A stretch of DNA of 48,037 nt from Verrucomicrobia bacterium Tous-C9LFEB (GCA_903970445.1 CAJCIP010000074.1:1-48037); one strand, 5' to 3'. Shown: positions 1-10,704, counted from the stretch's first letter. Program-made: numbers and translations. The notes: a model not told the origin generated them from the letters alone.

Positions 1-1
1 G

Positions 2-898
2 GATGTTGAGCATAACCTGCCGCAGGCGACGAACTACTACAAGGCTCTCAACGCTTCCTTTGTAAACAGCTACTACGCAATGCTGGGCCGGCAGCGTCTA
101 GCGGTCATCGGCAACCGCGGCAGCATCGACCCGGCGCCTCCTCTGGCTGCGGTGCGCCCAGTGAACGACCCGCACCTGATCGCATCGTTGCCGGAAAATG
201 ATCCACATCTCATCAAGGCTCGCCTCCTCGCAAACGCGGCGCTCAATGAATACATAAGACCGGAGATTCAATTGAGCCCTACCTCAGAACAGTGGGGAGC
301 GCTGGCGGAGGCTGAGATATACCAGAGCTTTGGTGAGAACACACGTGCGATCCAGGCGATGAAGCGAAGTAAGATTCCATTTCTTTCGCTGCCTGTGGAT
401 GAAGTTCCGCTAGCATACTGGGCTTTGGTGTTTCCGCGACCATATTGGCAGGAAATCACAGCGGACGCGCAGGCGAATGGACTGGATCCTTACCTCGTTG
501 CGTCTCTTATCCGGCAGGAATCAGAGTTCAATCCGGGCGCGGTGAGCAAAGCAAATGCCTATGGATTGATGCAGTTGCTGCCGTCTGTTGGCAAATCGAT
601 CGCCAAAAAGAACGGCAACAAACACTTCAGCACGAATGACTTATTGAATCCATCCGTCAATCTTCAGCTCGGGACGATTGACCTTCGCCAAACAATCAAT
701 CGCTTCGATGGGCAGCTGGAATACGCATTGGCTTCTTACAACGCGGGCGACACGCCGGTGCGCCAATGGATTATGAGCAACGACTACAAAGATATTCCCG
801 AGTGGGTGGAGTCCATTCCCTATTCTGAGACGCGCGATTACGTTCAGGCCATTCTGCGCAACCGAGAGATTTATCGCGCCGTGTATCAGCAAAACTAA
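2..898 (+). CDS. Slt70-like soluble lytic murein transglycosylase, 3' part
   Basis: The reading frame is open to the left edge, so the true start lies outside the window and 298 C-terminal residues are visible. The catalytic SLT domain is clear. The proposed catalytic Glu (bases 518-520) lies in LIRQESEFNPG, followed by YGLMQLLP and ALASYNAGDTPV, the three hallmark motifs of Slt70-type enzymes. These enzymes cleave the MurNAc-GlcNAc bond of peptidoglycan with 1,6-anhydro ring formation, in the periplasm. The preceding roughly 110 residues look like the helical superhelix or linker of Slt70. The gene converges on a permease gene and their stops are only 6 bases apart. The family is secure; the substrate preference is not visible. 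Confidence 0.93.
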   Translation, partial: DVEHNLPQATNYYKALNASFVNSYYAMLGRQRLAVIGNRGSIDPAPPLAAVRPVNDPHLIASLPENDPHLIKARLLANAALNEYIRPEIQLSPTSEQWGALAEAEIYQSFGENTRAIQAMKRSKIPFLSLPVDEVPLAYWALVFPRPYWQEITADAQANGLDPYLVASLIRQESEFNPGAVSKANAYGLMQLLPSVGKSIAKKNGNKHFSTNDLLNPSVNLQLGTIDLRQTINRFDGQLEYALASYNAGDTPVRQWIMSNDYKDIPEWVESIPYSETRDYVQAILRNREIYRAVYQQN

Positions 899-904
899 GG
901 TTCG

Positions 905-2161
905 CTATTCGTGGCGAAGGGCTTCTACCGGGTTCATGCGCGCCGCGCGGATGGCAGGCAGCAGGCCTGAGAAGATACCGACGACGGCGAGGATAAGGAA
1001 TGACACCAGAAGCGTTGTTCCTGAAGTGCGCAGGATGATGTCGCCTTCGTGATTCGCGGTTTTGTACATGTCGGAATAGAGCGGCATGGGCGGAATCAGA
1101 TGCGTCGCTACGATGGCAAGCAGCATTCCAGCCAAACCCGCGATCAGTGTTAAGACAAGGCTTTCGAGCAGAAACTGGCTGAGAATTTCCCGGCGCCTTG
1201 CGCCGAGCGCTTTCATCAAGCCAATCTCGCGAGTTCTTTCGGTTACGGAGACGAGCATGATGTTCATCACGCCAATGCCGCCGACAGCCAGCGTCATGGC
1301 TCCAATCATTCCCAGCAGCACCTGCAATGCTACGGAGAACTGAACCATCTGCTTGGAGTCTTCAATCGTGTCCCAAGCATTCACAGCCTTTTCGTCGCGC
1401 GGATCGAAGTGGTGCCTTTGCGCAAGCACTGTTCTCACAGCCTGAATGGCTTGCAAATGGAGTTCAGGCGCAGACGGTTGAAAGACAAGCGAGCTTGGAT
1501 CCTTTTGCTGCCGCAGTTCTCGCATCGTGGGAAATGGAATGAAGATATTCTCACTGTCTGGGCCGTTGTTGGAAGAATCCTGGATCTTGTTACGGAGAAC
1601 ACCGATGACTGTAAAGGGCTGGCCCTCGACCTGGACGGTTTCGCCGACCGGAGGATAGCCGTTGAAGAGCTTCTGAGCTGCATGTGGGCCAAAGATGATG
1701 ACCTGCCGGTGCTCAGAAAAGTCTGCTGCTTCGAAGTAGCGTCCCTGGTCCACGTCAAGACGGCGCATACCACCGTATGGAAGATCGATCGCCTTCGCGG
1801 AGATCGTGACCATCTTCGGACCGTACTTGACGGCAAATCCGTCATCGGTTTCACGTGACACTGCGCGCAAGAACGGAAGCGAGTCACGGACTGCTTCCAT
1901 GTCCCCGTCGAGGAATTTCACGCGCGTGCCGGAGCGCTGTCCGCCGGCTTGCATGGATGTCTGGCCCGGCCAGAGCATGATGACGTTGTTGCCGATACCA
2001 AGAAAGCCCTGCATGACGGCATCTCCGAGACTGCGGCCATAGCTCAACAGCAGCACGACCGTGACCAGGCCCCAAACGATGCCGAGCATCGTCAGCCCGG
2101 AGCGTACGCGGTTGCGCAGCAGTGATTCGACGGACTGTGATGTTGCTTCGCGAAGATTCAT
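905..2161 (-). CDS. MacB/FtsX-type ABC transporter permease
   Basis: The protein has 418 residues. An N-terminal membrane helix follows the short motif NRVRSGLTMLGIVWG, then comes a large MacB-type periplasmic domain, then three C-terminal helices of the FtsX domain with the typical GGIGVMNIMLVSVTERTREIG region. Such proteins are permeases of MacB-like mechanotransmission ABC systems acting on periplasmic substrates. The start lies 3 bases after the stop of the upstream permease, so the two are cotranscribed and probably form a pair. No ATPase gene is present in the window. The end converges on the transglycosylase gene. The substrate is unknown. Confidence 0.92.
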   Translation of the reverse strand: MNLREATSQSVESLLRNRVRSGLTMLGIVWGLVTVVLLLSYGRSLGDAVMQGFLGIGNNVIMLWPGQTSMQAGGQRSGTRVKFLDGDMEAVRDSLPFLRAVSRETDDGFAVKYGPKMVTISAKAIDLPYGGMRRLDVDQGRYFEAADFSEHRQVIIFGPHAAQKLFNGYPPVGETVQVEGQPFTVIGVLRNKIQDSSNNGPDSENIFIPFPTMRELRQQKDPSSLVFQPSAPELHLQAIQAVRTVLAQRHHFDPRDEKAVNAWDTIEDSKQMVQFSVALQVLLGMIGAMTLAVGGIGVMNIMLVSVTERTREIGLMKALGARRREILSQFLLESLVLTLIAGLAGMLLAIVATHLIPPMPLYSDMYKTANHEGDIILRTSGTTLLVSFLILAVVGIFSGLLPAIRAARMNPVEALRHE

Positions 2162-2164
2162 CGT

Positions 2165-3436
<1,272 letters not shown>

Positions 3437-3537
3437 GATGTTTCTCACTGTCGAAAGGAATACGCAGGCGACGAGCCACTTGTTCCGTGCTCCAAGAATC
3501 CCTGGGATACGATGAAGTGGCAGCGCACTTTCGTATC

Positions 3538-3626
3538 GCCCGGATGGTGAAATGGCAGACACAGCGGACTTAAAATCCGCAGACCCTTATCAGGTCGTGC
3601 CGGTTCGAGTCCGGCTCCGGGCACCA
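3538..3626 (+). tRNA. tRNA-Leu (anticodon UAA)
   Basis: A full class II cloverleaf can be drawn. The acceptor GCCCGGA (3538-3544) pairs with TCCGGGC (3616-3622), followed by discriminator A and an encoded CCA. The anticodon stem GCGGA (3564-3568) pairs with TCCGC (3576-3580) around the loop CTTAAAA, with anticodon TAA at 3571-3573. A long variable arm follows, and the T arm is GCCGG-TTCGAGT-CCGGC. It reads UUA and UUG codons. It lies upstream of, and antisense to, the permease operon, and marks the left edge of the sugar-use block. A degenerate copy of its 3' half lies at 13142-13199. Confidence 0.97.
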
Positions 3627-3715
3627 GAATGAAATCTCACTGCTTGGACACTGGCACGATCGCCGAGCAGGCGTTGTTCATCCTATGTGAGCCGTAATGT
3701 GTCCGCATAAGAAGG

Positions 3716-3736
3716 ACCCAGTGGACTTCACTGGGT
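3716..3736 (-). terminator. Hairpin at the stop of the GH35 gene, probable terminator
   Basis: ACCCAGTG (3716-3723) and CACTGGGT (3729-3736) form a perfect 8-bp stem with a 5-base loop. The stop codon of the minus-strand GH35 gene (TGA, 3730-3728) lies within it. Reading the minus strand, the hairpin is followed by the pyrimidine-rich CCTTCTTATG rather than a clean T-run, so it is a moderate terminator candidate. Confidence 0.45.
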
Positions 3737-5464
3737 AGCGGCTGTTCGATAGAGTCGAATCTTCAACGCAGGAAGACTCTGAGGGCCGTTTGTCCACTGC
3801 ATCGGGGTCAAGGCTGGACGGCCCTCATCGCCGTTGAGCCTTCGTCCCGGTATCCAACGACCATTGCTGTACGTTCCTTCATCAATCGTGCCAAGCTGAA
3901 CAACGCCGCCGTTAACATCGTCCAGCGCAAAAGTCGGGGTCAGATTGGAACCGACCATAACAAACTCATCGGGGCCGGTATTCAATATCAGTCCAAACGG
4001 TCTGGTGTCTCCTGGCATGGCACGCGACTCATACGACACGCCACCGGCCAGCAACGTGGGGGCTGTCGCAGTGGGCTCTGTCGTGCGGAGCCGCTTGACA
4101 GTGATTTTGTACCCGCCCAGAGAGACGACTTGACTTGCTTCACCATCGAGCAGCAGGATGGCAGCCAGCTTATTGCCTGCTTGTGCCTCTGCAAGTTGAG
4201 GAAGCATTCCGCCTAGGGTTTTGTAAGCTTTCGAAATTTGGTCTTCGGGGGTGAGGTCGTCCACGCCGAAGACCGCCCAGCCGAGTGCCGAGTTATTCCC
4301 GAGAGCCCAGAATAAGTTGCCGGCTTGATCTCTGGCCTCCGGTATGAAGAGAGGGTTTCCGGATCTAGTGTAGAGAGCGCACACTCCTTTGAAATCATCC
4401 GCGTAGATATCGGGAGCGAACAGGTCGATCTGGGGAGCCCCGGCGCGCCAGATGTCCATGACGCGTGAGACAGGGCCGCCACTTGGCCAGTCTCCTGGCA
4501 ACGACATGCCGGGCTGCGGTCCCAACCACGCGTTGACGTACATAGGAATGTTGAGTTCTGACTTTCCTGCCAGTGCCACGGCGTTCACATAGCGCGCATA
4601 GTTCCAAGCCATGAAAGCCTCTTCAGCCCACTCACTATTGCCGAAGACCTCGGACCATGTACCTTCTGTCTTGTATCCGCTGCGACCCCACAACACTTTC
4701 AATTCCGGAAGCAGCGTCCCTCTGTTGCTGACGAGGTACTTCAGAAGGCTGGATGGGACAGGCTTAGACCAAGCCTCCTCTGCCGCGATCGACCGGTCGC
4801 GACTGTCGCCGAGCAAACCCATCTCATTTTCAACTTGCATCATGACGACGGTGTGTTGTTGATCAATCGTCTTGAGATGGTGCATCAGCGCCCGAAAGGC
4901 TTTGGCGTCAGCGGCCATTGTCGACTCTCCCAAGGGGCTTAGCGGAGGATCGTGTTGTAGTCTCGACATCGCTAACACGATGGGATTGGTGGAAGTTTGC
5001 GCGCTCTTGCTCTGTACGGGAAAGCGCTGATGATCCGCTTTGACCCAAAGGGGAACGTAGGTTGATTCGCCGTTCTTCCACGAGCCGAACCAGATAAGCA
5101 CGAGGTGCAGATTTCTCTTCCGAGCTTCCGTAATTTGCGAGTCAACGAGATTGAAGTCGAACTTTCCTTCTGCCGGTTCCGTGAGCTCCCAACTCACCGT
5201 GCTGATCACTGTGTTCAGGTGCATCGCAGCAAGCCGGTCCCAGATGGGTGCCATATAGTCCACGTTCGACGCGCTCGAGTTGTGCAGTTCTCCGCCGAGC
5301 ATGATGAATGGTTTCCCATCGACATATAAATGAGTCGCGGAGCCAGTCTTTCCTAAATGAGGAAATGAGTTTGCCGTCTCTTGTGCAATGGAGCATCGTG
5401 CGTTGCCGACGCCAACTGTGGCGATAGCGATCAGCAATCGCGTGAGTGAAAACAGATTTTTCAT
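3728..5464 (-). CDS. Secreted GH35-type beta-galactosidase-like protein (DUF5597 type)
   Basis: The protein has 578 residues. A signal peptide (MKNLFSLTRLLIAIATVGVG..) precedes a TIM barrel. Family hallmarks are GGELHNSS near the first strand, NTVISTVSWELTEP, the acid/base motif QVENEMG and the probable nucleophile in PLFIPEARD. This is the plan of the GH35-related enzymes with a C-terminal DUF5597-like domain, expected to hydrolyse terminal beta-galactosyl or related residues in the periplasm or outside the cell. It lies downstream of, and on the same strand as, the regulator-like gene and faces away from the receptor gene, which suggests one glycan-use locus. The exact sugar cannot be told from the sequence. 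Confidence 0.88.
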   Translation of the reverse strand: MKNLFSLTRLLIAIATVGVGNARCSIAQETANSFPHLGKTGSATHLYVDGKPFIMLGGELHNSSASNVDYMAPIWDRLAAMHLNTVISTVSWELTEPAEGKFDFNLVDSQITEARKRNLHLVLIWFGSWKNGESTYVPLWVKADHQRFPVQSKSAQTSTNPIVLAMSRLQHDPPLSPLGESTMAADAKAFRALMHHLKTIDQQHTVVMMQVENEMGLLGDSRDRSIAAEEAWSKPVPSSLLKYLVSNRGTLLPELKVLWGRSGYKTEGTWSEVFGNSEWAEEAFMAWNYARYVNAVALAGKSELNIPMYVNAWLGPQPGMSLPGDWPSGGPVSRVMDIWRAGAPQIDLFAPDIYADDFKGVCALYTRSGNPLFIPEARDQAGNLFWALGNNSALGWAVFGVDDLTPEDQISKAYKTLGGMLPQLAEAQAGNKLAAILLLDGEASQVVSLGGYKITVKRLRTTEPTATAPTLLAGGVSYESRAMPGDTRPFGLILNTGPDEFVMVGSNLTPTFALDDVNGGVVQLGTIDEGTYSNGRWIPGRRLNGDEGRPALTPMQWTNGPQSLPALKIRLYRTAATQ

Positions 5465-5663
5465 GATGCAGTTGTCATCCGGGTATCAGTTTGGGTTGTC
5501 AGCTAGCGGGAAGGATTATTTGTTATCGCTTCTCTACGTTGGAGTACGAGATGCTTGGTGAGAATGCTTGAGGATACAGCCTCGAATGGAAGAGTTATGA
5601 ATATCGGGCGGCACGCTCGCCACCGAGGTGCACGATCGTCGATGCTCAAGAATCGCGGAGACT

Positions 5664-6953
5664 CTACCAGATGTAAAAAGCAAGAATGCGCGGAGTTCCT
5701 GTATTGCCACCGATCACCGTAGTCCCAACGACGACCTGGAAGTTCTTTTTGGAAGAGAGTACCTCGGGCGGTAGCAGTTTTGCATACTCGGAATCCAGGA
5801 GAAGCTCCGCGCCGGCTTCCGTGCCATGCATGCCCAATCCGCCCACGGCAAGTATCCACTTCCCGGTGTCCTGGTCCAAGACCCGGGTGATGATCGCGTA
5901 GTCAGTAGAGGTGTCCTGGAAGCCCAGCAATCCGCTCCCTCGCCATTCCCGCTCCGAAAGCTTCTGCGTGTCCTCGATCCACTCCTCTTGCGTATCCGGG
6001 TCTACCCTGACGTGGTAGCGAAGGTTGGAAAGCAGGACGAGCGCCCACGGATTATCGAACGCGCCGATCAGTACGACTGGGCCCTGACGCAACTCTTTGA
6101 GAGTCAGCCCTGAACTGCCGCGGATGCTGGACTGCTTGTGGTGAGCCGTCAGCCAGCTTGTAATGCGACTGGAAACTGCTACATCGACAAAAGGCACTGC
6201 TGGAAACTCCGTCCTGACCAAAGGGGTTTGAGGCATGGTGCGGTCTGCAATCATCCTCGCGTCAGTACGTGCCCAGTCGGAATTAGCTTCTGCCTTGTTG
6301 AGTTCCCCTACACACACGATGACAGGCTCCGGGGACGCTAGGAGTGGCGCCCATATCTGAGAGAGCTCAGAACGAGCCATACGTAGGTACCCAAGGCTTG
6401 CTGCTGTAGCCAGAATTCCGAAGACGAGCACCGCGACGCCCATCAGCTTTGGAGTAATGACGCGTCGACGGCGTACGGTCGGAGAATCCACAATCTCGGC
6501 GGCTTGGATCGGTTCCGGGGCGTACCTTTTCGGTTCAACCCCGGCAGGCATATGCTGTTCTGGAAAGTCGAACTGCAGCAGGTAAGTGCCCGGTAGAAGA
6601 CGGATTTTGACAGCCGCCGAGTGATTAGATTCCTGATAAAACTGCGCCAATCGCTTCCTGATCTCGTTGGCGGTCATTCGCACAACCGGCTCAGCGTTGG
6701 TATCGTAGTCCGGCTGCCGCCCGAAAACCTCGATCCCGAGCGTGCGCTCCTTCTCGCCCTCCTGCTCGCCGCTCAGTGCGCGGTCGACCAGGTGTCTGAA
6801 TAACGCCACACAACGCTTACTGTTCTTGAACGTCGAGTGGGCGAGTATCACCTCGGCCTCGGCCATTACCGCGCTGCATTGCTCCGGCGTTAGGGCGCAG
6901 GTCTCTTCAACACCGAAAGTCCGAAGCTCTAAATGTTGAAGCATAACCACCAC
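5664..6953 (-). CDS. Membrane-anchored regulator-like protein, function unknown
   Basis: The protein has 429 residues. The first roughly 130 carry a conserved domain (ALFRHLVDRALSGE..., then IEVFGRQPDYDT, VVRMTANEIRKRLAQFY and IRLLPGTYLLQF) recurring in Acidobacteria and some other bacteria, often at the N-terminus of putative signalling proteins. A single membrane helix follows at about residues 165-190 (PKLMGVAVLVFGILATAAS). The C-terminal roughly 230 residues are probably periplasmic and not recognised. The start is GTG (6953) or ATG (6944); no clear Shine-Dalgarno separates them. The gene is divergent from the TonB-dependent receptor, with dyads in the shared region, so a role in sensing or controlling that locus is inferred. 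Confidence 0.75.
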   Translation of the reverse strand: MVVMLQHLELRTFGVEETCALTPEQCSAVMAEAEVILAHSTFKNSKRCVALFRHLVDRALSGEQEGEKERTLGIEVFGRQPDYDTNAEPVVRMTANEIRKRLAQFYQESNHSAAVKIRLLPGTYLLQFDFPEQHMPAGVEPKRYAPEPIQAAEIVDSPTVRRRRVITPKLMGVAVLVFGILATAASLGYLRMARSELSQIWAPLLASPEPVIVCVGELNKAEANSDWARTDARMIADRTMPQTPLVRTEFPAVPFVDVAVSSRITSWLTAHHKQSSIRGSSGLTLKELRQGPVVLIGAFDNPWALVLLSNLRYHVRVDPDTQEEWIEDTQKLSEREWRGSGLLGFQDTSTDYAIITRVLDQDTGKWILAVGGLGMHGTEAGAELLLDSEYAKLLPPEVLSSKKNFQVVVGTTVIGGNTGTPRILAFYIW

Positions 6954-6964
6954 AGAAAAGTATC

Positions 6965-6976
6965 ACGTATCGTACG
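6965..6976. promoter_or_regulatory. Inverted-repeat box A upstream of the regulator-like gene
   Basis: ACGTATCGTACG lies 11 bases upstream of the GTG start of the minus-strand regulator-like gene. It holds a small dyad (CGTA-TCG-TACG). Its exact reverse complement recurs once at 7176-7187 in the same intergenic region. The pair looks like two binding sites for one DNA-binding protein; no binding protein is identified. Confidence 0.4.
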
Positions 6977-7175
6977 ACCCGAGCCGATGAGGCGTCGTCG
7001 TTATCGGCCTGCCGCGATACGGGGTGACGTCGCCCAATGAATAGGCAAAAGAGTCAGCCGCACGCGTCGGTTGACGCACCGATTGTATGGCATCTTCCTC
7101 AACGTACACCAGCATGCAAGTGCTTACCGGCCAGCGCTTCTGCTCTCGTGCGGAGGCTCGTACTGCTGATACAGA

Positions 7176-7189
7176 CGTACGATACGTAC
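7176..7189. promoter_or_regulatory. Inverted-repeat box B in the receptor/regulator intergenic region
   Basis: The stretch contains CGTACGATACGT, the reverse complement of box A at 6965-6976. It is itself a dyad, GTACG-ATA-CGTAC (7177-7189). The size and symmetry fit a helix-turn-helix operator. It lies about 230 bases upstream of the receptor start. The 6954-7422 region holds no credible gene. Confidence 0.4.
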
Positions 7190-7308
7190 CACCTACCCTC
7201 CGGTATGTTGGCTCTGCGCGGCAGAATTCGGAGTGTATACCGTACTATCTTGCGCGTCGTTCGTTCGCGTACATAGTGTGTTTCGCGATAGAGCAGACGA
7301 TGGTTTCG

Positions 7309-7328
7309 CGGCGTGAACGGTCACGCCG
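7309..7328 (+). promoter_or_regulatory. Leader hairpin or operator upstream of the TonB-dependent receptor
   Basis: CGGCGTGA and TCACGCCG form a perfect 8-bp stem with an ACGG loop, about 95 bases upstream of the receptor start. No T-run follows (TAATTAGG), so a terminator is unlikely. It could be a DNA operator or a 5'-leader RNA hairpin. Confidence 0.35.
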
Positions 7329-7422
7329 TAATTAGGCGGAGCAGTTCAGGATAGGGTCGGCGGATTCTGAACGGCAGACTCACTCGCAGGCAAGAGAGGC
7401 ACAAATGTTTGGAGGCAGCAGC

Positions 7423-10400
7423 ATGACCAGAGCATCAGAAATACGAAGATTGACTACAAAAGAGGACGGTTCGATTCTCGGGATCGCAAAGCACATGCGG
7501 CAAGGAATGAAATTGTTGTCAGGCCCGATGGCCGTTGTTGCCTTCCTCCTCCTAATGACATTGCCAGCGACGGTGCCATCGTACGGCCAGAGTGTCACCG
7601 GCGACGTGGTCGGCACCGTGACCGATAGCACAGGGCTGGCTGTGCCGGGAGCTCGCGTGACAGTCACAAACACCGGAACGCAGGACAAGAGGAACGTAGC
7701 GACCGGGACCGCCGGTGAGTACGCCTTCAACTCGCTGCAACCCGGTTCCTACATGTTGCGGGTCGAGCCGCAGGGATTCAAGACGTATGTTGTGAGTTCC
7801 TTCGTGCTGGGTGCCGCTGACAGAACGCGCATTCCTGTTGAGCTGCAAATCGGCACAACGGAGCAGACCGTGAACGTGAATGCCGAGAGCATTCCGACGC
7901 TTCAGTCCGACAGCGCAACAGTTCAGGACACGATCACCCAAGAATCCGTGCGTGATCTGCCACTAAACGGCCGAAACTTCGTTGGGCTTGTCCAGCTGAC
8001 TGCGGGCGTCAATCCAGGGCTGCCGACTTCGGTTGCCGGGGGAGCACGCCCGGATGATCGCCGGCAGAGTTCCGCTTACTCGGCCAACGGTCAACCCGAC
8101 GACTTGAACAACAACTTAATCGATGGACTGGACAATAACGAGCGAAATGCCGGCTTCATCGGTGTTCGCCCTTCGATCGACGGTATTTCGGAAGTCCACA
8201 TCATGACCAACGACTATTCCGCCGAGATAGGGCGCTCAACGGGCGCGGTCGTCAATGTATTGACTAAGTCGGGAACCGATTCCTTTCACGGAACGCTGTT
8301 CGAGTTCTTTCGCAACGACATCTTTGATGCCCGGAACGCCTTTGCGACGACCGGAAGAAAGCCAGAGCTAAGGCAGAATGACTTCGGCGGCAGTATCGGC
8401 GGTCCAATCTTCAAAGGGAAAACATTCTTCTTTGCCGACGCCGAGTTCTTCCGTCAAGTTTCTGGAACGACTTCTTTGCTGCCGGTTCCTACGGCTGCAC
8501 AGCTTGCCAATCCATCATCTCTCATCGGGGGAGCCACACCGAATCCGGTGGGTTTGCGATATTTTGAACTTTATCCGGCTGCAAATACGACATGCCCAAG
8601 CGGTCAAGCTTGCTTTCAGTCCGCGCCGAATCAAACGCAATATTCGAAGACGATCGATGCCCGCATCGACCATCACTTTTCCCCCAGCGATACGGTGTTC
8701 GTCCGCTACACGTATAACCCCGTCACCACGTATGTTCCAGGGCAGCTCCCCGCTGTTACGCCTTCGTGGGCAGGCCAGACGGTACAGCCGGGCGGTTCAG
8801 TCTTCAACTTTGACGGTCCCTCCACCAGTAACTCTCAAGGCGTCGGTATTGATTACATCCATATCTTCACTCCGAACCTCCTGCTCGAACTGCGCACCGG
8901 TTATACGGGTATCAAGATTGACTCGCTCCCGCTCAACTACGGAACAAATCTCGACAATAAGATCGGCGTGATCAACGGCAACCTCGGGGACATGACCTCT
9001 TCCGCTTTGAGCCCGGCTTACATGCTGGACGGCTCCGCAGCGGTAGGTGATGGCGCCTTTGTCCCCATCCACAATCACAACAACACCTTCCAGTACAACG
9101 GCGTGTTGACCTGGAACCACGGTGACCAAACGATCAAGGCGGGCGGTGCCCTGATTCGCCGGCAGGTGAACTATGGCCAGCCGACCTGGGCGCCTCAAGG
9201 CATGTTCTGGATTGCAAATTTTGCCCAGTTGCTCTCCGGAGGAGATGTGTTCATTGCACGAGGGGACCAAACCGGCGTGCAGGGTTTTCGTACGTGGGAA
9301 CCGAGCACGTTTGTCCAGGATGACTGGCGTGCGCGCAAGTGGCTGACCTTGAACCTTGGCCTTCGTTACGAGGTTTACACTGCGTTTACCGAAGCCCACA
9401 ACCAGTACTCAAACTTCGATCTGCCGACACTCTCGGTCAAGCTAGCCAGCGATTCCAACCGGGCCATCGGCGTGAACACGCCACATGGCGACGTCGCACC
9501 TCGCCTGGGCTTTGCTGCAACCCTTCCGCATAAGACTGTGCTTCGCGGCGGCTACGGAATCAGCTACTATCCGCAGGACATTCAGGGCGCCATACAGGTC
9601 CCGAATCCACCGTATAACTATGTCTGCTTTCCCTGCTTTGTCACTTCCTTTCCAACGATGCCGCTGCCCCCCTCGCCGTCAACGGTCAGTCTGACTAACC
9701 CTTCCGGTAACCTCACTTACAAAGCGCCCAACTTCAAACAAGGCCTCTTTCATCAGTTCAATCTCGTCCTCCAGAAGGAGCTGGGCGGTAACTCGTTCAG
9801 CGTCGGCTATGTCGGTTCGCTGGGAAGGAATCTCCTCTTCCAGAACGACATCAATCGACCCTTACCATCGGCAACCGCGGAAGCGGCAGGTACCCCTGCG
9901 CCCGCCCGTGTGTATGCGGCCCAGTTGCCGAACGCGGGGACGATCGGAGGTAACTTCAGCACCGCATTGGATAACTACAACTCACTACAAGCGACATACA
10001 TCCGTAGGTATCATTCCGGCCTTACCTTCAACTTGAACTACACATGGGCCCACGGGCTCGGCGACAACGTCAACCCCAGTTCGACCGGTGCAAATGGACT
10101 GGTAACAAACAATCCGCGGTACGACTACAGCAACTCAGCAGTCGACATCCGTCATCGCATTGCCTCCTTTGCGAATTACACCTTGCCATTCGGAAACAAC
10201 TTGCATGGGCCGGCTGCCTATGTTTCCAAAGGTTGGCAAGTAAACGCAATCGCGTTCTGGCAGACAGGTACGGCGTTTGGTGTTTCCAATGGTGTGGCCC
10301 CGCAGATCAACCTGCCTGATGTATCCACAGACAGACCTGATCGCTACGCACGGTACGCGGCGATTCCGGCTTCCGTGATTGCGGGTGGGAAGGTTCAGTG

Positions 10401-10704
10401 TCTCGGCGGAGGAACATCCGGTCCGTGCTTCGCGCCCCAGGCCTTTGGCACAGCCGGTGACACGCCGAATTTTTCGGAGTACGGACCGCATCAGCGCCGG
10501 GTGGATCTTTCCTTGTTCAAGGATTTTGGTTTGTTCCGCGAGACGAAGCTGCAATTCAGGGCGGAGGCCTACAACATCACCAACACTCCCAACTTTGCGA
10601 CGCCATCGGGCGCGCTTGAGACCCCAGGATTTGGAACGATCACGTCCACGGCAGGGAATGAAACTCCACGGCAATTTCAGTTCGCTTTGAAGCTGCTCTT
10701 CTAG
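7423..10704 (+). CDS. Oar-like TonB-dependent outer membrane receptor with carboxypeptidase-regulatory domain
   Basis: The ATG at 7423 has GGAGG 7 bases upstream and gives 1093 residues; an ATG at 7405 with AGAGAGG is the alternative. A signal peptide ends near PSYGQS. A carboxypeptidase-regulatory-like fold (GDVVGTVTDSTGLAVPGARVTVTN) precedes a plug domain (VRDLPLNGRNFVGLVQLTAGV, YSAEIGRSTGAVVNVLTKSG). A long beta-barrel ends in Phe (FQFALKLLF), as outer membrane barrels do. Such acidobacterial Oar-like receptors import or bind large substrates using TonB and the proton gradient. Glycosidase genes on both sides suggest an oligosaccharide as ligand. The TonB/ExbBD partners are not in this locus. 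Confidence 0.93.
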   Translation: MTRASEIRRLTTKEDGSILGIAKHMRQGMKLLSGPMAVVAFLLLMTLPATVPSYGQSVTGDVVGTVTDSTGLAVPGARVTVTNTGTQDKRNVATGTAGEYAFNSLQPGSYMLRVEPQGFKTYVVSSFVLGAADRTRIPVELQIGTTEQTVNVNAESIPTLQSDSATVQDTITQESVRDLPLNGRNFVGLVQLTAGVNPGLPTSVAGGARPDDRRQSSAYSANGQPDDLNNNLIDGLDNNERNAGFIGVRPSIDGISEVHIMTNDYSAEIGRSTGAVVNVLTKSGTDSFHGTLFEFFRNDIFDARNAFATTGRKPELRQNDFGGSIGGPIFKGKTFFFADAEFFRQVSGTTSLLPVPTAAQLANPSSLIGGATPNPVGLRYFELYPAANTTCPSGQACFQSAPNQTQYSKTIDARIDHHFSPSDTVFVRYTYNPVTTYVPGQLPAVTPSWAGQTVQPGGSVFNFDGPSTSNSQGVGIDYIHIFTPNLLLELRTGYTGIKIDSLPLNYGTNLDNKIGVINGNLGDMTSSALSPAYMLDGSAAVGDGAFVPIHNHNNTFQYNGVLTWNHGDQTIKAGGALIRRQVNYGQPTWAPQGMFWIANFAQLLSGGDVFIARGDQTGVQGFRTWEPSTFVQDDWRARKWLTLNLGLRYEVYTAFTEAHNQYSNFDLPTLSVKLASDSNRAIGVNTPHGDVAPRLGFAATLPHKTVLRGGYGISYYPQDIQGAIQVPNPPYNYVCFPCFVTSFPTMPLPPSPSTVSLTNPSGNLTYKAPNFKQGLFHQFNLVLQKELGGNSFSVGYVGSLGRNLLFQNDINRPLPSATAEAAGTPAPARVYAAQLPNAGTIGGNFSTALDNYNSLQATYIRRYHSGLTFNLNYTWAHGLGDNVNPSSTGANGLVTNNPRYDYSNSAVDIRHRIASFANYTLPFGNNLHGPAAYVSKGWQVNAIAFWQTGTAFGVSNGVAPQINLPDVSTDRPDRYARYAAIPASVIAGGKVQCLGGGTSGPCFAPQAFGTAGDTPNFSEYGPHQRRVDLSLFKDFGLFRETKLQFRAEAYNITNTPNFATPSGALETPGFGTITSTAGNETPRQFQFALKLLF

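Noticed and set aside
3437..3562. N-terminal extension of the second MacB-type permease
   Set aside because: It would overlap the opposite-strand tRNA-Leu and has no family sequence; the ATG at 3436 matches homologous starts.
5503..5859. 118-residue minus-strand frame after the regulator-like gene
   Set aside because: It overlaps the end of a well-supported gene in another frame and shows no family pattern or ribosome site.
8797..9399. 200-residue antisense frame inside the receptor gene
   Set aside because: A shadow of the receptor coding sequence; no start signal and no recognisable domain.
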